DNA of 64,000 nt from Costus lasius (GCA_027563935.2 CM050448.1:122872493-122936492); one strand, 5' to 3'; positions 35,690 to 48,507 are shown, counted from the stretch's first letter. The notes: a model not told the origin generated them from the sequence alone. Numbers and translations: made by a program.

Positions 35690-38055
35690 TATACCTTAGT
35701 GGACAAAAAAATTAAGCCTCAATTATTCTTTCTCTGCTTCGTTCTCTAGTATGGATTTAAATTTTAGAACTCATATTTAATAACGTCAGTTGTTGCTCTT
35801 GTCAGGAAGGGATAGAGAAGGCGGTTGCTCTATAACCAGAAGAAGATTTCTCTGATATTTTTACCCCTTCTATCTTCCATTGTCAAACTTTATAGGGCTT
35901 TTCAATTATTTATCTATTTATTGAATGAATTGTATTTTGCAGTTAGCAAAGTAAAGGGACATACATACAAAGGTGATTTTAGAGAAGATGGCTATTATTC
36001 TAAAGGTTGTTCCCTGGTTCTTTATTAACAGTAGCCTTCACTAAGCTATGTCAGTTGCTATTACAGCTCAAGTTTGCTTGTATTTTGACAGGTTTCTTAG
36101 AATAGATTTGATCAAGTTAGCTCCGGCCATCTTGTTTTTGGACTCAGTTGGAGTCTTAGCTTCATGTCCCAGAAGAGTAACATGTATTCTGGTTTTGGAT
36201 ACTGTAACAACACATCTCCTGATTGCTTAGATTTCTGAATCAGGCTGCATTTTAGTTTCACCCGACTACTAGTTTGTGATTTGTTACTGATGTAGAAGTT
36301 CTGCAACTAACTGCAAGATTTTTATTTGTTTTTTCTATTTCACATTCTCTATATCCGTTTTGTCATCTCCCAGGTATCTGAAGAATGGACTGTTAACCAA
36401 CAAAAAGTGATTGTATTAGAAGATGGTGCAATGTTCAATATTTTGTTTTTTTTTTTAAAAAAAATGTTCTGTATTGACATATGTAACTAGAACAAGAAGT
36501 TACGCATATATTTAGCGTACAATTACTGGGGTCAGTCCACAGCTGCATGATTTTTGTTCCCAGTTAGCTGTGATGAGTAGAATGGCATATAATAATATAA
36601 TGTATCAGGATGTCTAGTCTATTGTTCCAACTAAAATGAAGCATCCTCTAGTAGTAGAGTAGGATATTTTAGTAAGCAGTTACAATGTCTACCCAGCTCG
36701 ACCAACTATGATTAAAAGTTGGAAACACTGTTGCTGAATCAAGCGAGCCCTGCCATATTGAAAATACTATCTTTTTTGTTTTTGTAAATACCGGATTTTG
36801 ATATCCAATTAAAAACAAAAAAAAAACTATTCATTTTTTTCATTGAATGAATCCATATCTTCTTGAACTCTCCGGTATCTCCCATAGTATGTCAACATAA
36901 TCTGTTGACCAGCTCTATCCTATTTGCAACTAATGCATGCATGAATGTAATTAAAGGCACTCTGGATCCCCTCTAAGTCTACTCATAGGGTTTATTGCCA
37001 TTTTTCTCTTTTGACCAACCCATTCATGAATTCAATCAATGCAACTGTTACCACTTGCCCACTAGTACTCCTCTAATTAAATTCTTGGTCCTTTGACCAT
37101 GTTCACTGAAATTAATTAATATTCTATTTATACATCTACATGAACTCCTTTAATTATTCCTATATATATCTTCATGAAGTCAATGATTTGAGTGAGGTGG
37201 GCGATGCTAAGGTGTACAAGATTGCATATAATATATAATAGGCTTGTACTGCCCTCTAACGTAGGGATAACATGCATGCAAACAAAGAGAATCAATGTGG
37301 TCGGATTCAGCATGTGGTTCATGAGCAAGACAAGGGAAGGGCTGGTACTTGCTGGCCCCTCTCAAATTTGACGATCATTGATGCTCAATGCTTCCATTAT
37401 TGAGCATGATCTTTAATTTATTGCATACAGATCTTTCATATAATTGATTCTGATTTGGTAAGATTATGTTATTTTTATGAGTTGTAAACCAAATTATATT
37501 TCTGAAAGTTTTCATATTGGTACTCTTTGGTTTGATATACATGCATACTAGGTACAGCTTTGGAACCCAAACTAGTGTGGGTGTGGGCTCCATGGAACCC
37601 TACATCTATATGTAAGCTCCCCTTCAACCTCTCCTTATCCCTGAAACCCTAGATCTATATGTAAGCTCCCCCCACAGGATGAATTCTCACCTCCACACTC
37701 TAAATGGCTTACTCATGAATTCTCCCCGCAGCATGAATCCTCTTAGTGGTTAACGCCATCTTCTCTTTGATCTGTCTCCTTGCATCTCTTGACTAATTAT
37801 CTAGGGCATGCAGACTTCCTCAAACCTTTCTTTAAGTTTGCAACTTGCGCAGTTGACTTTTCTCATTCAAGAAAATGTGTCTAGCGTCGAAGTCTTGGTG
37901 TGCTGCTCAAAGCATGTATACTTTAATCTTCGTAGACTTGAGTTTCAATAGTTTAGGACATGTGGATGCCCTTGAATCTTGACCTTGACTTGGAATGCAT
38001 GAACCTCCAAACTCCAATACGTTCTGCTGCCCTATAAGTGAGTGTTCTTGCCTCT
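35690..38055. other. HSFA2 3' UTR, then intergenic
   Basis: The first few hundred bases after the stop codon are the likely 3' UTR. Beyond about 36050 there is no gene. Near 37585-37675 the phrase ATCTATATGTAAGCTCCCC occurs twice about 66 bases apart, which may belong to the 5' part of the MIR167 transcript. Confidence 0.5.
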
Positions 38056-38094
38056 TAGTTCCCGTGGTAAGGGAAACTAAGCTGTTATGTCAAT

Positions 38095-38248
38095 TGCCCA
38101 AGGGAACGAGTGAAGCTGCCAGCATGATCTAGCTCATGGACCATGCCTGAGCATTCACTTGACTGCATGACGATGAGGAGCTGACCACGAGTAGGAGTTC
38201 GACCGAGCTAGGTCATGTTCTGGCAGCTTCATTCCTTCCCTATGGGCA
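38095..38248 (+). ncRNA. MIR167: MIR167 microRNA precursor
   Basis: The 5' arm contains TGAAGCTGCCAGCATGATCT plus A (38111-38131), the exact canonical miR167 of land plants. The 3' arm (38209-38231) holds its near-complement, with a two-base bulge (TT) and one G:U-type change. Pairing continues outward (TGCCCA at 38095 with TGGGCA at 38243) and inward (TAGCTC with GAGCTA), leaving a loop of about 65 bases. miR167 guides cleavage of ARF6 and ARF8 auxin-response factor transcripts and so affects flower, root and grain development. The strand is set by the mature arm lying 5', as in other MIR167 loci. A small hairpin (TTAGTTCCC with GGGAAACTAA, 38056-38080) lies just upstream and may be part of the primary transcript. 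Confidence 0.93.
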
Positions 38249-38259
38249 CAACACATGCA

Positions 38260-41200
38260 TCCAGAGGTTGAAGAAAGAGCAGCATCGATGTGAGTATTCT
38301 TGTTAATCTAATCTTTAGTTACCTTTTTTTTATTGTACTCTTCATGTATGTCACCCAAATACTTGCAGGGGGGAAGAAGATCATATGTTGCTTAAGTAAT
38401 CATTGTGCAATTGAAGCTTGTAGCAAGCTACTGATCAGAAGTACCATGCACATACAAATATAATTTCCTGACTACTGTGTTACTACACAACTCTTTATTG
38501 TCCATGATGCATAAGTGTAAGCTAGTTTGCCAACAAAACCAGGCTGGAATTGAACTGCAGCTTAAGTTAAACATTGATGTGATGTGTTCAGCATAATCTT
38601 GTTGCATGCACATGATCACCTCAAAGCGCTCTCTCTCTCTCTCCTCTCACCTGCATGCTTCTTCTTTTGTTTATCTGTCTGTCTACATAGTTCTTAGAGA
38701 TGCATGTATGACCTATCATTCCTCCCCAATTGATAGTTCTAGGATCCTTTTGGTCATGATGCCTCATCCAATATTTAAAGCATCAAGAGAATGAAGATCC
38801 TTTAACTTTACACCCATTTTAGATTCACTCCTAACATGTATTGAAAAGTGGAAGAAAGGAAAGAAATCTTACCTTTCCTTTATTTAGAAAAAAAAAAGTC
38901 TTTTTTTTTCTTATACTTTTTTCCTACATAAGTCCATCTTCTTATGAACTCATCATTATTCATCACTGTCCTATAATTTATCTTCATTTTTGGAATCAAG
39001 GTTGAGCTAGGCTAGGAACAATGAACAATGAACAATGAACAATGAACTCTTCTTGGCTTCAATATTGTTAGAACAGTAGATGAATTGGTGGTGATGCTTC
39101 AGTTGTTAATAGATTAGCAACAATTCATTAATTACTAAGCTATCAAAAATGCCACAAAATATATTAGAGATAGCCTAGGTCTCTTGCACTTAAAATTATT
39201 GACCTTTTACTATTGAGAGACAATAAATTCTAACTAATCAACTACGTTTGACGATGACGACAACAACAATAACAAAGTATCCACTTCCTAACTTGCTGAT
39301 CTTATTTATCTACTACTAATTGAGCTCAAGGAAGCTATGTCCATCATAATTATATTTGATGCTTGCAAAACTAAACTAAAAATGATGTTCACTATCACCA
39401 TTAGTCGAAGCAATAAGGTGTCAACTTGAAGAGTAAGTTTCTATCAACTCTCCCACCCCTATGAGTATGTATTATTGAGTGTCGCAATGTCTAATGATGC
39501 TGCTAATGAATGCACTTCATTCATTTCTTTTACTTCTATTTTCAATTTGCATGTCTTATGCATCTATATTTGCACCTCGCCGCACCACTATCGACCAGCT
39601 CTATAAGCCACTTTATCAATTATGAATAAAAATTCTAGAGAAATAGTAAACTCACTTCCACTACGAAAGCCAAAAAAGTATATGAATGATTTAATAACCA
39701 TATTCATAAGTAATTTATAAAATATAATAAATTCAATGGTCACTATCATTCCCCAAATGCTCAATATGAAAAGGCTTAATCTAGTGCCAATGGAACATGC
39801 CAATTCTAGATCTATATTACACCAAATTTGACACAAACAAATCAAAGTCAATAGATCAATTCAACTTTACTCTTCATCTAAATGTAGCTCAATCGAGTAT
39901 TAATGTAGGAGCTCTTCAACCAAAAACATTTCAACTCTATAAAAATTTTCCTCAAATGGTTGAGCAAAAAAGATCATCTCACATAATTTACTACTTTATG
40001 GCATTCGTTTAAAGTCTACAACAGAAGCACTAACATAACATTAGGAGTGGGATCCAAAGCAATAAATTATCTCACACAAGTTTATACACCTATGTATTAT
40101 ATAATTTTAGTTTAAAAGTAAATCTTAACCAACTAGTTAGCTTGTTATTATCATAACAAAACATATTTTGAGGGATCGCCTAGAACTTTTACTATATAAA
40201 GTCCCTTCTTAGGGGAAATCCCCTAAGGGCCTTTTCCTTTCCATATTTTCAAGACCTTAGTCCTCCTGAAGTCTTTGGTAAGACCATCAACTAATTTGTG
40301 CTAAATTTTAACACAAGTAAACTTGGAATGATGTGATTTAATTCATTTGATAGATTTTTGTATACTTTTAATATCCATTCTCACAATAGTATTTATTTAT
40401 TTATTTTATACGAAATAATTGTATGAGGTAAAAGAACTATAATGAATGTTAGTAATAAAATTATATCCTTTTTAGGTTATTCAAGTTTAATCCAATTGAT
40501 ATGTAACACCACCCGTTCAAGTTATATAGTACTAGTAATTTTAAATAGTTTAGATAATTGGCAAATAAAAACACTTTCACCTATATATATAGTTTGCTGT
40601 TAATAGAATAAAAAAATAATATCGGGTATGTCGTTTTTTCCTATTATAAGATAAAGAAGTGATTTTATAATTTAAGAATATAATTTTAGTCCATTATATT
40701 TATATCTCCGTTATTTTTCTAAAAGTATATTATGATCGAAAGTTATAAGATGAAAGGGACTTTGAAAAACCAATTTGAATAGGATTAGTTTTTGTATTGT
40801 AAGTAGGTTCAGATAAAATTATAGAGTTGGAAATCTGATGATTCTCGCTTATAGTTTTTTTAATATTTTTTCATTCAAAACTAAGGAATAGACAAATTTA
40901 ATCTAAAAAAAAAAAAATCAAGGTTTGGTTTTACAATGAGAATATCATCAATCTTAAAGCAGATATAGGCCCCCGTTTGGCCCAACTTCTAGGCTTGCTT
41001 ATGGTTTTATAGTCAACATAAATCAAGAAGCTAAGGCGTTTGACCCTTCAACTTCTCTGTTCCAACACACAAGTTAGCACTGTAGCTGAGAAGCATGGGT
41101 GAAGCTGCTTCTCTAGCCCCCCACTGCTTTTATGTCTCGACTCTTATCCAACTCACAAATAAAATGTATGCTTTCTCTTAATTAACTCTCAATTCTTATA

Positions 41201-41731
41201 ATTTTTTCTATAATACACCATGATCATGATTTCATATTTTTAATAATTTAAAATATATTTTTATTATTAAAATCTTATTTGTGACTATCAAAATTGACTT
41301 ATTAACTTTATAAATTTTAAATAATGTAATAATAATTTTTTAATAGTATAACTCATAATATTTTTAATAAATATTTTAATTATAGTTAGCTACAAATTTA
41401 GTTATATAATTTTATCTTAATAATTTTTTTAATAAAAAAATATTTACTACAAATAGAATAACCTAACATTAAGTTGTGCATCCAAACACTCTCAAACTTC
41501 TTCCGCCGGTATCTTTTCAATTAGCACTTTTTCAATAAGCTATAAACAGAAATTAGGTAAAAATTTAAAGGGAAATATAGAAATAGAAGGTATGGTTTTC
41601 TAGGAAGGGAATCTTTGGATAGTCAAGAAACTCGTTTGGTTGGCAACTTTGCATAGACCTACCCGAAATAATTTGAAACGTTGAATTTAATAAATAGGGG
41701 CAAAGGTTACCAGATTCGGCTGCTAACTAGG
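38260..41731. other. Intergenic, nothing firm
   Basis: AT-rich with a four-fold AACAATG tandem repeat (39017-39044). Around 40970-41570 words such as CCCGTTTGGCCCAACTT and CATCCAAACACTCTC suggest a Tourist- or Mutator-like miniature element, but I could not match two ends. No gene. Confidence 0.5.
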
Positions 41732-42421
41732 TGTCACGCCCAAGGACCGGCGGGTCCTGGGCTTGGGCCAATGGGCCGCTCGAAGAAGTGCGACTGGGCG
41801 GAGGCCCACGACTTCGGTGGACGCGCAAAGGTGAGCACGGCGGCTTCTCTGTCCCGAGGCAAGCGGCGGATCGGACGTGCAGCAGGCGGCTGGCGTCCCG
41901 TCGATGGCAGAGAGGCGGACGACGTCCTTCCTGGCAGTGCGGGCGGCGCGTCCTATCCGCGGCAGAAGGATGTCGGCAGAGGAGCAGCTTCTTGCTCTCT
42001 CTCTCGGTTCCCACCCCCACTCTCGGAGGGCCCTCGGAGCAGGTGCTCGGGCGGGCAGCAGGTGCGCCTGGCAGACGGCGGTCCGCCCCTCCCTCCTCCC
42101 CCTCGGGCGGCGGCTCCGTTGATGGGCTTCTGGTGGCAGCTTGCTGGGACGAAGAGGCGGCTGGAGTCGGCGGACGAGAGAGCGGCGGGAGAGCTTCGTT
42201 GGAGGCCGGCGTCCAAGCGTGGACGCCGATGAAGCTGAGGTGAAGGGCAGGTGGCCCTTCACTGCCGGAGGCCCTCCGGTCCGGCGGCGGTGGTCGCGAG
42301 CTCGGCGGACGAGCTCGCGGAGCAGCGCGGGACGCAACGATGATGACGAAGATGAATAAAAAAGGCTGACATGGCGATTTATTTGACCGCATTTTGACCA
42401 CAGTCGGGCCGGGGTCTAACA
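41732..42421. mobile_element. Solo LTR, 690 bp, with 5-bp target duplication CTAGG
   Basis: Starts TGTCACGCCCAAGG and ends GGGGTCTAACA, so it has the TG...CA ends of an LTR. CTAGG flanks it on both sides (41727-41731 and 42422-42426), as left by an integrase. It is GC-rich with frames open on several strands, which explains long spurious reading frames on both strands. No internal retrotransposon sequence is beside it, so this is a solo LTR left by recombination. TGTCACGCCC starts are common among plant Ty3/gypsy LTRs. Confidence 0.85.
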
Positions 42422-42426
42422 CTAGG

Positions 42427-43060
42427 CCTGTCTTCTGCCTCGTCTGTAGCGTACACGCTCGGCCCAAACTAAATGATTCTGGGTCTGAATCTGGATCAGG
42501 GTTTGGGTCTGGATCCAACCCACAAATCCTCTTTCTTCTTCTTTCTCGAGCAGCCAAGCCACCGAACAGGGCGGCTCGGATATCAGCCGTCCGGTTATCT
42601 TTGGGCAGGCGGCTGGAGTTAGCCCTCGTCGAGGAGAGCCTGTTTGTGGACTTTGGTGGTCGGAGACGGAGCAGATCGGCGGCGACGGAAGGCGTGACGC
42701 CAACGGAAGGCTGTTCGAATCTGGCGATCGGTTGCTCCAATGCGCCGATCTCCAAATATTGGATTGCGGTGAAGGGGCGCAATCTTCGCAGCCGAGTGTC
42801 GGCGTCGATCCATCGGTCGGATCGTCTCTGGTAGGCCGTCAGGAAGGAGGATGGTGTTGTGCGACGGCAGGAAGCGGGCGACACGGACAGCGGAATCGGA
42901 TGCCGCGGACGGAGGTTGGGAAAGATTTGGCTAGAGATTCGAGCAGCAGTGGTGCACTCTCGGAACCCTCACGGTTAGCATCGCTCGCACAAATGCGAAA
43001 ACGAAATTCAAAATACTCCGTTATAAGGTTTATCAATTGGCGAGCTTTGTTAGTATAAAT
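42427..43060. other. GC-rich block of unknown nature
   Basis: The sequence into which the solo LTR jumped. GC-rich, with open frames on both strands (including a reiterated Asp-Pro/Gly-Ser pattern from GGGTCTGGATCC-like words near 42480-42520) but no domain I recognise and no clear splice structure. Could be an older repeat or the remains of a first exon. Confidence 0.3.
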
Positions 43061-44504
43061 GGGTCAAGTCTCCTAATGCCGATTCTTCTCTCTACTTTTC
43101 TTGATATTTCGACTTCTCTAAAATATTCTTCTAATAAACCAATAAACACTAGTATTTGTAGCAATTTCTTCAACTAGCTAACCAATAAATACAACTGTTT
43201 AAGGGACTTATCTAAGTTCCTATTATGCACTAAATCCCGCGTCATTTATTATCCAACGTCTAAGAATGCCAATTTAGTGATTTGCAAATATAGTGTTGCT
43301 CTCGTTAAGGCACCGTAACAGACTCCCTCGTCACAATCATAAAAATTTGACCGTACGAGTAAAATTAGGAGCTCTCTAGGGCGTGAAGATATTATTGCAT
43401 TTAGAATATTTGTAATGAAAAACAAACTAACCTAAGCCCCTTTAATCAGGAGGAAAGGAGAGGAGGAGGAAGAAGAGAAATTGTTTAGTAAGATGGAGGG
43501 ATGAGAGGATGGATAATAAATAAGATTATTGTCCATTCAAATGCGTTCCGCCCAAATAGAGCAAAAATATCTACCTAGATGCTGTCCACACTTGCCGCCG
43601 TATGAGAGCGCAAGTGAAAACGTCATTGCTAGCAACGACTTCGTGTGTAGCATGTGATTTCTTCATCCTTTTTCACTATTTTTTCCCTCCCTACTAAACA
43701 TGGCCAAGGGTGTGGGTATATTAGGCAACGATCCCAAGTGTAGATAACTTGAGAGGTAAGGTTCCTCCAATTTATCTTGAAGTATTACTAAAACACCCAT
43801 TTGAATGCTATTTTATAGGCATATTTTCTTTCACAATAATAGATGATTTAGTTTGGAGATACAAGTATAAAAACAGTAATAAAAGATTTTACAACGATCA
43901 GAATTGAAAAACATGAGACTGTTTATCAACTCTGTATTCTCTTTTCTGAAGAGTAAAATCCACGATATATACTTGGCACAATAACCCTGCAGTGACCAAA
44001 CCCAGGTAAACAAGCTCAATAGCCATTCCACTTGACATTTCATATGCAACTATACTCCCTTGCCTGCTTTCTGTACAGCCGCCCACCTCTTACCATGTTA
44101 AGACTCCAAGCACCAACCCATAAAAAAACTCAAAAAGAAGACAGGTAGCAGAGCTGCATGCTACGTAACCCCTCCCGCACCAAAAGTCCGGAAAACAGAG
44201 TGAAAAACGTGAAAAAAGATCTCCAGTACCATTTCTTCGTCGCGACGCCTGCCAGTAGTTAGCTCGCCGCTCACTAGGTCTTACCCACGCCCCATTCCCC
44301 TGCTACCTTCCAAAGCCCTAGCCATGGCCAGCCACCGAACACAACAGCATCCCCATGTGTGCTGCCCCCCAATCGGCATCATTCACATACACACCGCCAT
44401 TACTGCGCTGGCCTCTCACATCTACACCTCCCTTGGCCCCACCCGCTCCTGAACTCGACCGCCAAGCCCCACCACTACTGAGCGATCACAGCCGTTCGAT
44501 CGGA
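43061..44504. other. Intergenic and LONGIFOLIA-type 3' UTR
   Basis: The part just below 44505 is the likely 3' UTR of the minus-strand gene. At 43440-43700 purine-rich and then pyrimidine-rich sequence with TTTAGTAAG and CTACTAAAC words suggests a miniature inverted-repeat element, not resolved. No gene. Confidence 0.45.
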
Positions 44505-47007
44505 TTACGGAACACGCGGGTAGGCCAACCTGCGGCGGGGGCGGGGCTTGGAGGTGGCGGCGGCGCCGAGGACGACGACGCAGGCGTCGGCGAGGTCGCG
44601 GATGGTGCCGTCGACGAGTTCCTTGAATATCTGCCGCTCGATTTGGATGGCAGCGTCGGCCACCTCACTGGCCGGTCTTGCCCAGCTGTCGATAAAATAC
44701 TCCCGCGCCAAGCCCCTGCCAGCTGCCAAGCACGTGACAGCGTCAACGTCATCCGCCGACACGTGCTCCTGCGCCCGCCGCAGCTCCGCCCACACCTCCG
44801 GCAGTAGTGGGGTGGTGCTGCTCAGGCGAATACACGTCGAGAGAGATCCCGGCCGCACGAAGGACTCCCAGGGCGGCGGCGATGCGCAGCGTTTCTGATC
44901 GAGGATCTCGGCCACGGCGTCAAAGATGAGGCGGCGGTGGAGGTGGGTAGACTTGGGAGCGGGAGCGTCGGACACGGCGCCGCGGCTCTTCTCAAGGAGA
45001 GTGTACACGTCGGTTTCGTCGTCGTAGCTATCGGAGGCGCGCAGGATATCCCCCACGTACACATAGTCGTCGTCATTCTCCATCACCACCGCCATCTCCT
45101 CTGGCGCATCTGGGCTTTCTTCACTGATTGATGCAATGGCTTCCTCTTCATGTTCGGTTAATTGAACACCTTCAAAGGCCAGGGAGCGCTTGGAGACTGG
45201 AGAGCGCGGCGAGCTTTCCTCGCCAAGGATGTTAGTGTCCAAAACCGAAATGGGACTTGGCTGCTCCGCCGTCGCAGCAGCGGGCTCCGACGCGACTGTA
45301 ACCTGCTCCGGCGCTGTGAACGCCGCGATGCTGCGCAGTAAACGGTCACACCGCTCCAACAGCTGCCGACCCGCCCTGTAGTCCTCCGCCCACGACCTCT
45401 GCAGCATCAGACACCGACCACCATCCAATTCACGTAAGAACTTGGAATACAAACGATTGTTAATGCAATTTATGTAACGAAGGAAAACCTCGTCCATCGC
45501 CGGCGTAGGTTCGGCGATGTCGGTATTGTCCCCTGCTTGTGCGCATAGTCTTCGCTTCGGAGTGGTGACCTCTTGCTTTGGCCGCCGATTTGGCAGTGGC
45601 TGCCCGGAGACCGGGCTCGGGCAAATTCGCTGCGGAGGTGGATTAGCTGCCGAGATCCGCCGTCGTGGCGGAGGACATTTATCTGAATCCGTCACATTTG
45701 GGGTCCTCCGCTTCGCCAGCAAGTTAGGCGCCCGGCTCTTGTTCTCATTGTTCGCTGTAGGATTCTGATCGACCCTACGAGTCTGCCGGACGTGAGGAAT
45801 AGTGGCTTCTTCTGCGAGGGTACGGCGTCCGGTGCCGATTTTTGGTGGCATCTGAACGTGGAGCTCACTCGACGGCCGCCGGAACGGCGAGGGAGCTGGC
45901 TCGATGACGACGATCGGCGAGTAGTCGGCGAACCGATTATTGCTTTGGCGCGAATGGTCACGGGTGCCGTTGACCTGATCATCGTGTGGCTTTGAGCAGA
46001 GCAGCCCCTTGAGCTGGAGTGCTTCCAGGATCTGCTTCAGTGTCTCCAAATCCCTAGCCGCTTCGTCCATTCCTCGCATCAAGTGACGTTTATCGAGCTC
46101 AATGGGGAGCAAGCCACGTCTCTTAGGATCCGGGAAAAAGTCATCCGCCTCAAAGAAACTTTTCCGCTGGATGGGCGGCAGGAAGGATGTTTTCGACGGA
46201 GATTTAGGTTTCTTTACACCGGGAAGACTAATCTCGCTGACACTAGGCATTCTGATGAGGCCGTCGAAGGAGACAGGGGAGGCTTCCACCGGCGAACGTT
46301 TAGGGAATGTACCTTCGTCAAGCAACCGGGAGAACGATGTATATTTGGGAACGCGAGACTCGGAGGCAGACCAGCGGAGCTCGGATCGGCCCGACTCCGT
46401 GCCGCCCCCATCTGCGGCAGAATCCGGGAGCGCGTCGAGCCCCATTAGCCGCGCGACGACGCTCGGAGACCGGCGTTGCCTCTCGCTCTCTTCCGCAGCC
46501 TCGGAGGCATCAGACTGTGAGCTGGGGGAGGCAAACGAAGCCAGCTCCCGGGTCACGCGAGAACGGAGTTTGGCCTTATCATCAACCCCGGCTCGATTCT
46601 CAAGGGAGAGGAGCAGGGTCTCACGGTGCTTCGGCGAGGACCTGGCCACATTCTTGACTTCTAAGAGCGGAAGGGGGTGAGATGGAGTCGGCGGAGCGTG
46701 GTTATCCGGCGGCGGGGACCCGTTGAGACTCTCCCTCACAAACGCCGCCGACACAGACGAAGCATCCGATCTCTCCGACGGGGAAGTGGATCTGGAGGCC
46801 TGAAACCACAATCAACCATTGCGACATGAAAAACGCCCACGAGAGGCACCTAAAATCGCATCTTTAACTCACTGGAGGCGGTGGGGGGAGACGCTTCCGG
46901 GCAACGATCTGCTGTCGGTCGAAGAGGTTGAGCAAGCCGCCTATACAACCCATCTGCCGCTCGAAGTGCTTCTGGTCAAGTATCCCCTGACCGGCGCCTG
47001 GCGCCAT
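44505..47007 (-). CDS. LNG: LONGIFOLIA/TRM (TON1-recruiting motif) family protein
   Basis: Exon 1 is 47007-46873 (45 codons; ATG chosen because the family start is short and is followed by QMGCIGGLLNLFDRQQI, the conserved N-terminal motif). After a GT-AG intron, exon 2 runs 46799-44505, for 809 residues. VVARLMGLDALP (about 159-170) is the family's signature. LMRGMDEAARDLETLKQILE and SPIVVIEPAP follow, then GRQLLERCDRLLRSIAAF, QPSPISVLD, YVGDILRAS and, at about 664-800, a DUF4378 domain beginning HLHRRLIFDAVAEIL. LONGIFOLIA proteins bind the TON1 cortical microtubule machinery and promote polar elongation of leaf, fruit or grain cells; rice SLG7 is a relative. Length and motif order are normal. 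A 90-base stretch at 45399-45488 looks like an unspliced intron. Confidence 0.9.
45399..45488 (-). other. In-frame intron-like segment (exitron candidate) in the LONGIFOLIA-type gene
   Basis: On the minus strand GAG is followed by GTTTTCCTTCG and 90 bases later by GATGCTGCAG then AGGTCG, so GT...AG ends flank exactly 30 codons without a stop. The stretch is clearly more AT-rich than the coding sequence around it. Removal would give 779 residues and join MDE directly to RSWAEDY, which reads more like the family. Confidence 0.5.
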
Positions 47008-47814
47008 TACCTCCTCCTCCTCTTTCTCGCTCTCCGCCGACCGCCGCCGCTCCAAGTCGTGTCGCAACTCGTCTCGCCCTCTGAATCGTGCCCACTTTTC
47101 AGTTCACACGCGCGTGACTCGTCTTAAAGCGTTTTTCCGAGGTGAAATGCCGGTTTTGCCATCGTTGGTACAGGTAAGTAGGGGTTTCGCTATCTCGTTC
47201 GAGACAGGAATCAAGTTTCTAAGAAGCTGTGATCGTTACCTGTTGTTTATTAATGACTCACCCAACCTTTGTTAGTTTGTTCCTCTCCCCATCCTTGTAC
47301 GTTGCAATTAGTTAAGAAAGCCTGACCCACACTCACAGCCAACAGCAGGAGTCATTTTTCAACGTACGATTGCCACGTGTACTGATATGCATGAGCGTGG
47401 GGATCCGTGAAGGATAGTTTCGGCCCACAACCGTTTCTGTCTGTCTCGACTCGCACAAAATTTCATCTCGGCTTTTACCGTAGCCTGTTTACACTCAATT
47501 CACTCCTTTGAAGCAATTTTAAAATTTAAGCCTTTAATATTATCATTTTCCAATTTCAAACCCTATACATATAATCTTAAAATGCAAAAAAAGAAATACA
47601 ATTATTCGAAATAATATAAATTCATTTAATTTATTTATTACGCAAAAAATCAAAAAAATCACCAACTTAATATTTTATAAAAGTTTCACACATATTAACA
47701 AATGGAACATATTAACACAATTTTTTCCCTTAATGCCTGGTTTACCAACGGAAACATAGGAGAAAAGAATTCAAAGAGAGAAAAGGAAAAAGGATGGGAG
47801 GAATATTGGCTCAC
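47008..47814. other. LONGIFOLIA-type promoter region, then AT-rich intergenic
   Basis: The first few hundred bases upstream of 47007 are presumably leader and promoter; no clear TATA box was picked out. From about 47500 the sequence is AT-rich with no gene. Confidence 0.45.
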
Positions 47815-48400
47815 GTGCTTTGCACATGTCCAATAGAAAGGGCTTTCTGCGAGCATGTGGCGTCTGCATCCGGCAAGCTGCGAGCAGCTATGTGTCCAGC
47901 GGCTACGTCCGGCCGACTGTGAACGGTGAGGGGGCGACGGCGAGCAGCAACGTGAGGCGAGGTAGGAGTGGCGAGGCAAGCAGCTGCTATAGCGGGTGAG
48001 GCGAGCAATGATTGCGGCATCGGGAGAGGGCGAGGCGAGCAACAGCGACGGCGAGCGAGGCAAGCGACGACGGCGAGTCGACGAGGCAAAGGCAGCGAGG
48101 CGACTGGCTACAGCAGTGGGTGAGGCGAGCAGCGGACGGCAAGCAGGGAACTCAGCATCGGGAGAGGGCAAGGCGAGCAGCGGACGCAGCAACAACAATT
48201 GCGAGCGAGGCAAGCGGCAAGGGCAAGTAGAGCCGAGGACGGCGAGTAGAGTTGGGACGGTGCGAGCCAACGCCGACGAGTAGAGCAACTGTAGCAGCGG
48301 GCGAGGCGATCTGCGGCATCAGGAGCAGACGACGCGAGAGCGGGAGATGCGAGCGAAAGGACAATCCGCCCGATTCGGCCGGATTGGAATTCGAGGGAAA
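47815..48400. repeat. GC-rich low-complexity repeat block
   Basis: Reiterated words GGCGAGGCGAGCA, GGCAAGCGACGACGGCGAG and GCATCGGGAGAGGGC, for example GCATCGGGAGAGGGC at about 48017 and 48155. Frames are open on both strands because of the repeats. The outer parts (TGCCTGGTTTACCAACGG near 47734 and TCTAGTAAACAGGCA near 48492) look like inverted ends, so the whole 47734-48507 may be a DNA transposon relative, without a firm target duplication. Confidence 0.4.
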
Positions 48401-48507
48401 AAGAGTACTGCTTCCTTTTCTCGTCGGATCTGTCCGCTCTAGTATACGAGGGAAAAGGTATGCTTTCATCCTTTTCTTCGTTGTTTTCTTTCTAGTAAAC
48501 AGGCAGT

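Noticed and set aside
40965..41570. Tourist- or Mutator-like miniature element
   Set aside because: CCCGTTTGG and CCAAACAC words suggest ends, but they do not pair over enough length and no target duplication was found.
41727..42884. Long GC-rich open frames on both strands, one of 385 codons
   Set aside because: Most of the span is a solo LTR with TG...CA ends and a CTAGG duplication. The frames are open on several strands at once and show no known domain.
47695..48288. 197-codon minus-strand frame and opposing plus-strand frames
   Set aside because: Low-complexity GC repeats keep all frames open; no domain, no splice structure.
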